Shown here piece by piece: positions 6,408 through 9,447 of a stretch of 9,447 bases of DNA. Both the position numbers and the translations under genes were made by a program. The notes below the pieces were generated by a model. That model did no database searches. It saw nothing but the letters and a program-made list of their open reading frames with translations, and was not told the DNA's origin. Each line of letters opens with the position of its first letter. Position 1 is the stretch's first letter. Origin of the DNA: CAZMUD01 sp964569715 (GTDB lineage: Bacteria > Chloroflexota > Dehalococcoidia > Dehalococcoidales > UBA2162); assembly GCA_964569715.1 (NCBI GenBank), contig CAZMUD010000043.1, positions 1-9,447 on the forward strand. Direction: 5' to 3'.

Positions 6408-6677
6408 ATTAACGTAAGTAAGATTACTGATATCCTGCTTGCTCTGTTGCTGTCAGTCATAGTCTGTGTTATGGTTTTGGTTTATCTTGGGGAACATCCA
6501 TATTACCTGATACTCGCTGTTGCTCTATCAGTAGTAATCAATGCCGTTTATATACCCCTCAAAATAAGGAGTGGTAAGCCCCCAGCCCCCCCACCCCCAC
6601 CCCCACCATCGCCACCGCCACTACCACCACAACCGCCATCATCAATACAATCGCCACCACCACAACCGCCATCCTAA
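6408..6677 (+). CDS. Small membrane protein with proline-rich C-terminal tail
   Basis: Two hydrophobic segments (ILLALLLSVIVCVMVLVYLG, then YLILAVALSVVINAVYI) are followed by a short basic turn (PLKIRSGK) and a tail of about 35 residues made almost wholly of Pro with Ser and Gln. The frame is open from GTG 6345, but a consensus promoter starts its RNA near 6384, past that codon. Within the RNA, AGGAG at 6397-6401 is 6 nt ahead of an in-frame ATT (6408), a rare initiator known from infC. I use that start (89 residues); the alternatives are GTG 6345 (110 residues) or a later ATG. No family is recognised. The polyproline run (seven consecutive Pro) would need EF-P. The tail is perhaps a disordered linker. 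It converges on selC. Confidence 0.45.
   Translation: MNVSKITDILLALLLSVIVCVMVLVYLGEHPYYLILAVALSVVINAVYIPLKIRSGKPPAPPPPPPPSPPPLPPQPPSSIQSPPPQPPS
6578..6674 (+). repeat. C-rich low-complexity triplet tract (CCx) encoding proline-rich tail
   Basis: The sequence is dominated by runs of C and by CCA/CCG/CCC triplets, with the unit CCACCACAACCGCCATC occurring twice (near 6624 and 6656). It encodes the Pro-rich tail of the preceding frame and is likely to vary in length by slippage or unequal crossing over. Confidence 0.6.
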
Positions 6678-6704
6678 TCCTTATTGGTGCCACTTCAGTT
6701 TAGT

Positions 6705-6718
6705 CTGGTGCTTACCAG
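6705..6718. other. Small hairpin between convergent genes
   Basis: CTGGT and ACCAG form a 5-bp stem around a 4-nt loop, between the stop of the proline-tailed gene and the 3' end of selC. No T-run follows on either strand, so it is at best a weak terminator or a processing signal. Confidence 0.2.
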
Positions 6719-6766
6719 CAAGGGAGAATATATCCGTTGTGCCTATCTGTAATGCTGGGCAAAGTG

Positions 6767-6863
6767 TGGCGGGAGCGCATGGGAGTCGAACCCACCAAAG
6801 ACACTATTAATGCCCCCCAACGGATTTGAAGTCCGCGAAGCCCACCGGGACTCATCCGCTCCC
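6767..6863 (-). tRNA. selC: tRNA-Sec, anticodon UCA (selC)
   Basis: The selenocysteine tRNA, 97 nt including an encoded CCA (6769-6767). It folds as a bacterial tRNA-Sec. The acceptor strands are GGGAGCGG and GCGCUCCC, with seven pairs and a G-G mismatch at the eighth position. The D stem is 6 bp (GAGUCC/GGGCUU) with the short loop CGGU. The anticodon loop CUUCAAA has UCA at 6829-6827 on a GCGGA/UCCGU stem. The long variable arm pairs GGGGGCA with UGUCUUU, largely by G-U. The T arm is GUGGG-UUCGACU-CCCAU. The discriminator is G. Ser-tRNA synthetase charges it with Ser, SelA converts it, and SelB delivers it. It is transcribed opposite to selAB. Confidence 0.97.
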
Positions 6864-6881
6864 TAACCTGTAGACAGGCCA

Positions 6882-6910
6882 AGTATATATTATTGACTCA
6901 ACAGGCGCAA
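6882..6910 (-). promoter_or_regulatory. Putative proximal promoter of selC
   Basis: On the minus strand TATACT (6887-6882, five of six) follows TTGCGC (6910-6905, weak) with a 17-nt spacer, and lies 18 nt before the tRNA 5' end. RNA would begin roughly a dozen nt upstream of the mature tRNA, consistent with RNase P trimming. Confidence 0.5.
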
Positions 6911-6949
6911 TAATTAGTACTGGTTCGTATGATTAGTGACACATCACTT

Positions 6950-7024
6950 GTCATTGCGAACCGAAGGTGTGGCAATCTCGTTCCTCTCCCCAGATTGCTT
7001 CGTCGCAAAGCTTCTCGCAATAAC
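6950..7024. repeat. 75-bp palindromic repeat (GTCATTGCGA...TCGCAATAAC)
   Basis: The ends GTCATTGCGA and TCGCAATAAC are inverted copies, and internal GGCAATCT and AGATTGC also pair. This makes one imperfect palindrome with GAAG/CTTC-type arms between. This sequence type (GTCATTGCGAG...CTCGCAATGAC) is a widely dispersed non-coding palindromic repeat or MITE-like unit in several bacterial groups. No protein or transposase is associated. It sits between the tusA-like gene and selC. Confidence 0.7.
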
Positions 7025-7082
7025 ACTACCTAAAGGAAGGATATCCTTGTACCTTGAAGTGTCACCTATCTATCTGAGCGAG

Positions 7083-7112
7083 AGTATAATCCGATTACCT
7101 GTGAGGCGTCAA
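7083..7112 (-). promoter_or_regulatory. Putative distal minus-strand promoter upstream of selC
   Basis: TTGACG (7112-7107) and TATACT (7088-7083), each five of six consensus bases, are 18 nt apart. The site starts immediately after the stop of the second tusA-like gene, and RNA would run through the 75-bp palindrome toward selC about 210 nt away. The rest of 6864-7117 holds only the repeat, the selC promoter and a 12-bp perfect palindrome at 7037-7048; I see no gene there. Confidence 0.4.
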
Positions 7113-7117
7113 TTGGT

Positions 7118-7336
7118 TCAATTTTTAGTGATTGTGAGATAATAGTCATCCCCTTTCTTCTCAATTGAAACGGTGCAGCTGTTGCCTTCGGCTAAGCGTT
7201 TAACATTATCCCGGGCGGCTGCGTTGTCAACAATGGTTACCATAGTCCCCTTCTTCAACTCTCGTAGCACCTTATCTGTCTCTATGACTGGTTGGGGGCA
7301 GGTTAATCCACGGGCATCTATTTCTTTTCTATCCAC
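7118..7336 (-). CDS. TusA/SirA-like sulfur (selenium) carrier protein, second copy
   Basis: 72 residues with the TusA fold signature: beta strand, then ARGLTCPQPVIETDKVLRELKKG, where Cys13 in the CPxP motif is the persulfide-forming residue, followed by TMVTIVDNAAARDNVKRLAEG and a C-terminal strand pair. TusA-like proteins relay sulfane sulfur; next to YedE and sel genes they are inferred to carry selenium or sulfur as protein perselenide/persulfide. Start is GTG 7336, with GGGAGG six bases upstream lying inside the end of the preceding gene. The two reading frames overlap by 19 nt, so translational coupling is likely. It resembles the N-terminal half of the selenium protein YedF but lacks the DsrE-like C-terminal half. 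Confidence 0.88.
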   Translation of the reverse strand: MDRKEIDARGLTCPQPVIETDKVLRELKKGTMVTIVDNAAARDNVKRLAEGNSCTVSIEKKGDDYYLTITKN

Positions 7337-7557
7337 AATTCCTCCCTTGAAATGTAAATTTTATACTCGTCGGCAGCCTTCTCTACTTTATAGGGGAGTT
7401 GCAACGCTCGGGATGCCCTGATAATGCTGTCCCGAGCGCCACCCTCATCGGCCAGCACAACAATAAGTTCCCCCGCTTTTGCCTTGCGGATGGCTTGAAT
7501 TGTCATCTGCTGCGGCATCGGGCAGGATAATCCTCTCGTATCTACGGTTATGGACAT
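7318..7557 (-). CDS. TusA/SirA-like sulfur (selenium) carrier protein, first copy
   Basis: 79 residues from ATG 7557, preceded by AGGA. TVDTRGLSCPMPQQMTIQAIRKAKAGELIVVLADEGGARDSIIRASRAL shows the TusA/YedF N-terminal pattern with catalytic Cys12 in CPMP. It is clearly related to the next gene but diverged, with different charge and tail, so the pair is an old duplication or two subfamilies. It lies 50 nt after yedE on the same strand. A partnership between a YeeE/YedE channel and a TusA-like acceptor is established for thiosulfate uptake; selenium as substrate here is an inference from the sel context. Confidence 0.88.
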   Translation of the reverse strand: MSITVDTRGLSCPMPQQMTIQAIRKAKAGELIVVLADEGGARDSIIRASRALQLPYKVEKAADEYKIYISREELWIEKK

Positions 7558-7607
7558 TCTTAATATCCTAGAGGCTATTATTTCCTATACTTATTTCATG
7601 CTGGATG

Positions 7608-8669
7608 TCAGGACAATCGCACTCGCATCAGAAAACCCAGGCAGATGGCAATTGCTAGACCCAGGATAACAGTCAGTGGGCCGAAGGCTGAAGGCCCGGC
7701 ACCGCTGCTTGCCAGACCAAAGTTATGGGCAAAGGCAGCTCCGGCGAGCAGTCCCAGAATGGTTATCCCGGCGTCGGTATCGCCCTCTCCGGACAGTGTC
7801 AATTGTCGTAGCGGACAGCCACCTACCAAGGTAGCCCCCAGTCCAACTAGAGCCATGCCCAGGAAGTTCCACAGGTGATTGCTGTGAGCCGCTGGTTGCC
7901 CATCAAAGCCTAGGTGGAATTGACCAAGGATAAGATTGAAAATCAGTGCTCCCACAAAGCAAGCTACCACGGCACTCATCAGATAGCCGTCCCTGATTAG
8001 GAAAATATCACGCCAAGCTCCGACAAAACACATCCTGGTTCTCTGAGCCAGGAATCCAACTAGTAGCCCTACACCCAGAGATATGCCGAGAATAGCATGT
8101 TGTGAGCCAGGTCCTTGCTCGCTGGAAAAGATGAAGCCCGGCTGGAGAATAGCTAAGAGAAGCAGGCCAATCATAGCCAAAGGAACTATCCAGCCAGCAG
8201 CAGCCGGTATTCTTACGGCTCTGCCAAGATTATAACCTCGTTTAAGGAAGTAAATACCAGCCAGGGCACCGATGGCAACACCGGCTAATCCAGTGATGCC
8301 ATTGAGGTCGCCGCCGGCCAGTCTAAGCGTAGCACGAATAGGGCAGCCGAGGAAAACCAGTGTTCCTATCATTACCAGGGCCCCCAATAGGAAACGAACC
8401 AGCGGAGAGGAGCCACCCCTGGCTCTAAATTCACCGAAAGCGTAAGCAGCTATAAAGCTGCCCAAGACGAATCCTAAAATCTCGGGACGGATGTACTGGA
8501 CGGCCCCAGCACGATGCAACCCAAGCCCGCCGACTATGTCTCGTATAAAGCAGGCGATGCATATCCCCATATTCGGCGGATTTCCCCATTCGACCAACAG
8601 AGCCGCCAGAACTCCCATGACCAGTCCAGTGAGGATAATCCATTTCTTTAGTGACCAGAATCGACTCAA
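7608..8669 (-). CDS. yedE: YedE family putative selenium/sulfur transporter
   Basis: 353-residue polytopic membrane protein of the YeeE/YedE family, with about nine to ten hydrophobic segments in two similar halves. The conserved Cys sites expected to pass the substrate are present: GICIAC (Cys37, Cys40) after the first helix, LGCPIR (Cys109), RTRMCFVGAWRD (Cys214) and VGGCPLRQL (Cys285). The repeated CPxR motifs mark the two pseudo-symmetric halves. YedE members that co-occur with selD and TusA/YedF are the putative selenium transporters; other family members import thiosulfate. Start is TTG 8669, preceded by AGGAAAGGA; there is no better upstream codon. It heads a yedE-tusA-tusA operon. I saw no strong promoter in the 50 nt before it. 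Confidence 0.9.
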   Translation of the reverse strand: MSRFWSLKKWIILTGLVMGVLAALLVEWGNPPNMGICIACFIRDIVGGLGLHRAGAVQYIRPEILGFVLGSFIAAYAFGEFRARGGSSPLVRFLLGALVMIGTLVFLGCPIRATLRLAGGDLNGITGLAGVAIGALAGIYFLKRGYNLGRAVRIPAAAGWIVPLAMIGLLLLAILQPGFIFSSEQGPGSQHAILGISLGVGLLVGFLAQRTRMCFVGAWRDIFLIRDGYLMSAVVACFVGALIFNLILGQFHLGFDGQPAAHSNHLWNFLGMALVGLGATLVGGCPLRQLTLSGEGDTDAGITILGLLAGAAFAHNFGLASSGAGPSAFGPLTVILGLAIAICLGFLMRVRLS

Positions 8670-8721
8670 AGTTTTTTATCCTTTCCTGTTTACCAAGCTC
8701 CTTTTAGTTAGTTTTGAGTAA

Positions 8722-8756
8722 TAAAAAAACGATGGCAGAAGAACTCCAAACCATCG
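8722..8756 (-). terminator. Intrinsic terminator of the tatC / small-gene transcript
   Basis: On the minus strand CGATGG (8756-8751) pairs with CCATCG (8735-8730), a 6-bp stem with a 15-nt loop, followed directly by seven T's and then ATT. It separates the transcript coming from tatC and the short unit from yedE. The long loop makes the hairpin weaker than average. Confidence 0.6.
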
Positions 8757-8784
8757 CTTGACTGGCTTTCCTAAAGCGCAGTAG

Positions 8785-8919
8785 TTAGAGTGTCACAGCA
8801 TTATCTCGAGCGCTTTTAACCTCTCTGGGGATGGAGGAGTCTTCGAGCAGATGACCGATGCAGAACCTGCACCGAGCTGTGCAGCTCGGTTTCAGGTGAA
8901 GTTCAGACCAGGTAGCCAA
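8785..8919 (-). CDS. Possible 44-residue Cys-rich small protein (CX3CX2C)
   Basis: Between a promoter at 8981-9010 and a terminator at 8722-8756 one frame is open from TTG 8919. It reads MATWSELHLKPSCTARCRFC, then IGHLLEDSSIPREVKSARDN and a short AVTL end. It has a CX3CX2C cluster (Cys13, Cys17, Cys20) and His23, suggestive of a metal site; the same spacing occurs in radical-SAM enzymes, but the peptide is far too short to be one. A strong Shine-Dalgarno, GAAGGAGG (8940-8933), lies 13 nt before TTG, which is long. It lies 8 nt before a GTG in another frame that ends after 10 codons. I recognise no family, and a structured RNA is an alternative. The remainder of 8670-9012 holds only the listed promoter, hairpin and terminator. 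Confidence 0.35.
   Translation of the reverse strand: MATWSELHLKPSCTARCRFCIGHLLEDSSIPREVKSARDNAVTL
8865..8897 (-). other. Strong stem-loop in the tatC-yedE spacer
   Basis: A perfect 9-bp inverted repeat (ACCGAGCTG / CAGCTCGGT, 8890-8871, separated by 2 nt) is enclosed by an outer ACCTG/CAGGT helix (8897-8893 with 8869-8865) with only a small asymmetric internal loop. It falls inside the possible small CDS and has no T-run, so it is not a terminator. It could be a structured element of a small RNA, or regulate the small frame. Confidence 0.5.
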
Positions 8920-8980
8920 GTCACTGCCCTCACCTCCTTCCCCTTTGCTTATTTCCGATTATTGTCCGAAAGTCAGCGCT

Positions 8981-9010
8981 ATTTTATTCCATCTATTACC
9001 TTTTAGTCAA
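8981..9010 (-). promoter_or_regulatory. Putative sigma-70 promoter just after tatC
   Basis: TTGACT (9010-9005) and TAAAAT (8986-8981), each five of six consensus bases, are 18 nt apart and lie immediately downstream of the tatC stop on the same strand. RNA would start near 8974 and reach the terminator about 250 nt later, defining a short independent transcription unit. Confidence 0.5.
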
Positions 9011-9012
9011 GG

Positions 9013-9447
9013 CTATGATGCCGGTGATGATACAGGTGTATCCACAGCAGGTTCTTTTTTATAGACAAGCTTGGCCAGCCAGATGCTCATCTCGTATAGA
9101 ACAACCAGTGGAACGGCGACGAGGCTCTGATTTATGGGGTCAATGGTAGGGGTAATTATGGCAGCCAGAATAAAAGCCAGTATAATGGCTGTCCTTCGCT
9201 TATCAGCCAGCCACTTCGGCTTGATGATACCAAGCCTTGATAGGAAGGTTGTCAGTACCGGCATCTCGAAAACGAGGCCAACGGCCAGTAGCAGCCTGGT
9301 CACGACGTTGATATAATTTCCAATCCTAGGCTGGGGAGTGGCTATACCTGGGGGCCAAGTAAGCAAGAATTCTGTTACCCGTGGTATCAGGATGAAATAG
9401 GCAAAGACGACACCGGCGGCAAACATCAGTGCTATCCAGGGGAGAAT
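9013..9447 (-). CDS. tatC: Sec-independent protein translocase TatC, C-terminal part (5' end outside window)
   Basis: The frame is open from the right edge to TAG 9013-9015, giving 144 residues (ILPWIAL continues upstream of the first internal Met). TatC is the core receptor of the twin-arginine translocon in the cytoplasmic membrane. Visible features: FAAGVVFAYFILIPRVTEFL, VGLVFEMPVLTTFLSRLG with the conserved membrane glutamate, RRTAIILAFILAAIITPT-IDPINQ, and the final helix with VPLVVLYEMSIWLAK. A polar tail rich in Pro and Ser ends the protein. About the first 100 residues with the N-terminal signal-binding region are missing only because of the window edge. Tat exports folded cofactor enzymes, including many selenium- and molybdenum-containing oxidoreductases; the link with the sel genes here is positional. 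Confidence 0.95.
   Translation of the reverse strand: MLPWIALMFAAGVVFAYFILIPRVTEFLLTWPPGIATPQPRIGNYINVVTRLLLAVGLVFEMPVLTTFLSRLGIIKPKWLADKRRTAIILAFILAAIITPTIDPINQSLVAVPLVVLYEMSIWLAKLVYKKEPAVDTPVSSPAS

Noticed and set aside
6571..6810. His-rich 79-codon open frame overlapping the proline tail
   Set aside because: The alternate frame of CCx repeats gives artificial His/Pro runs; it continues into the selC gene and lacks a ribosome site.
7608..7610. TGA stop of yedE as a possible Sec codon
   Set aside because: The frame meets another TGA four codons later, the family normally ends here, and no hairpin of the right spacing is visible.
8780..8940. 4.5S/SRP RNA, 6S RNA or known riboswitch in the tatC-yedE spacer
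   Set aside because: I looked for the SRP GGTCAGG...GGAAGCAGCC core and for 6S-like or common riboswitch cores and saw none; only a generic stem-loop is supported.

Overview
The window is a selenium/selenocysteine (Sec) locus. All four core bacterial Sec-decoding components lie in about 6.2 kb: selD (minus strand, 711-1760), selA and selB (plus strand, 2155-5430) and the tRNA-Sec gene selC (minus strand, 6767-6863). Nearby are a YedE-type putative selenium/sulfur transporter with two small TusA-like proteins, a C_GCAxxG_C_C-type redox protein behind selB, and a tatC cut by the right edge. SelD is itself a selenoprotein. Its true start is at 1760, and an in-frame TGA at 1707-1709 sits where the family has the catalytic Cys/Sec, followed by a bacterial-type SECIS hairpin. 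A conventional ORF call would lose the first 33 residues, including the active site.

Layout, left to right. 1-592 (minus): 3'-truncated AIR-synthase/HypE-like protein, a superfamily relative of SelD and probably downstream of it in one transcript. 711-1760 (minus): selD. 1761-2154: divergent selD/selA spacer with a selD promoter, a leader hairpin, a pair of inverted G/C-tract palindromic repeats and the selA promoter. 2155-5430 (plus): selA-selB. 5479-6214 (plus): a small two-helix membrane protein and the redox protein, followed by a decayed copy of the 3' end of selB. 6349-6677 (plus): a consensus sigma-70 promoter and a small membrane protein with a proline-rich tail. 6767-6863 (minus): tRNA-Sec(UCA), then its promoters and a 75-bp palindromic repeat. 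7118-8669 (minus): yedE-tusA-tusA cassette. 8722-8986 (minus): a short independent transcription unit (promoter, Shine-Dalgarno, 44-codon Cys-rich frame or structured RNA, terminator). 9013-9447 (minus): 3' part of tatC.

How the genes fit together (inference from families): YedE would import a sulfur/selenium species. The TusA-like proteins could carry it as persulfide/perselenide. SelD makes selenophosphate, SelA converts Ser-tRNA-Sec (selC) to Sec-tRNA-Sec, and SelB delivers it at UGA codons followed by a SECIS hairpin, including the one in selD. This makes the locus self-dependent.

Organism: a bacterium, judged from the bacterial SelA route, bacterial SECIS, 97-nt tRNA-Sec with encoded CCA, Shine-Dalgarno sites and sigma-70-type promoters. 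It is probably anaerobic. The abundance of palindromic repeats, YedE/TusA content, and GTG/TTG starts would suit an uncultured Chloroflexota (Dehalococcoidia-like) genome, but this placement is a weak inference.
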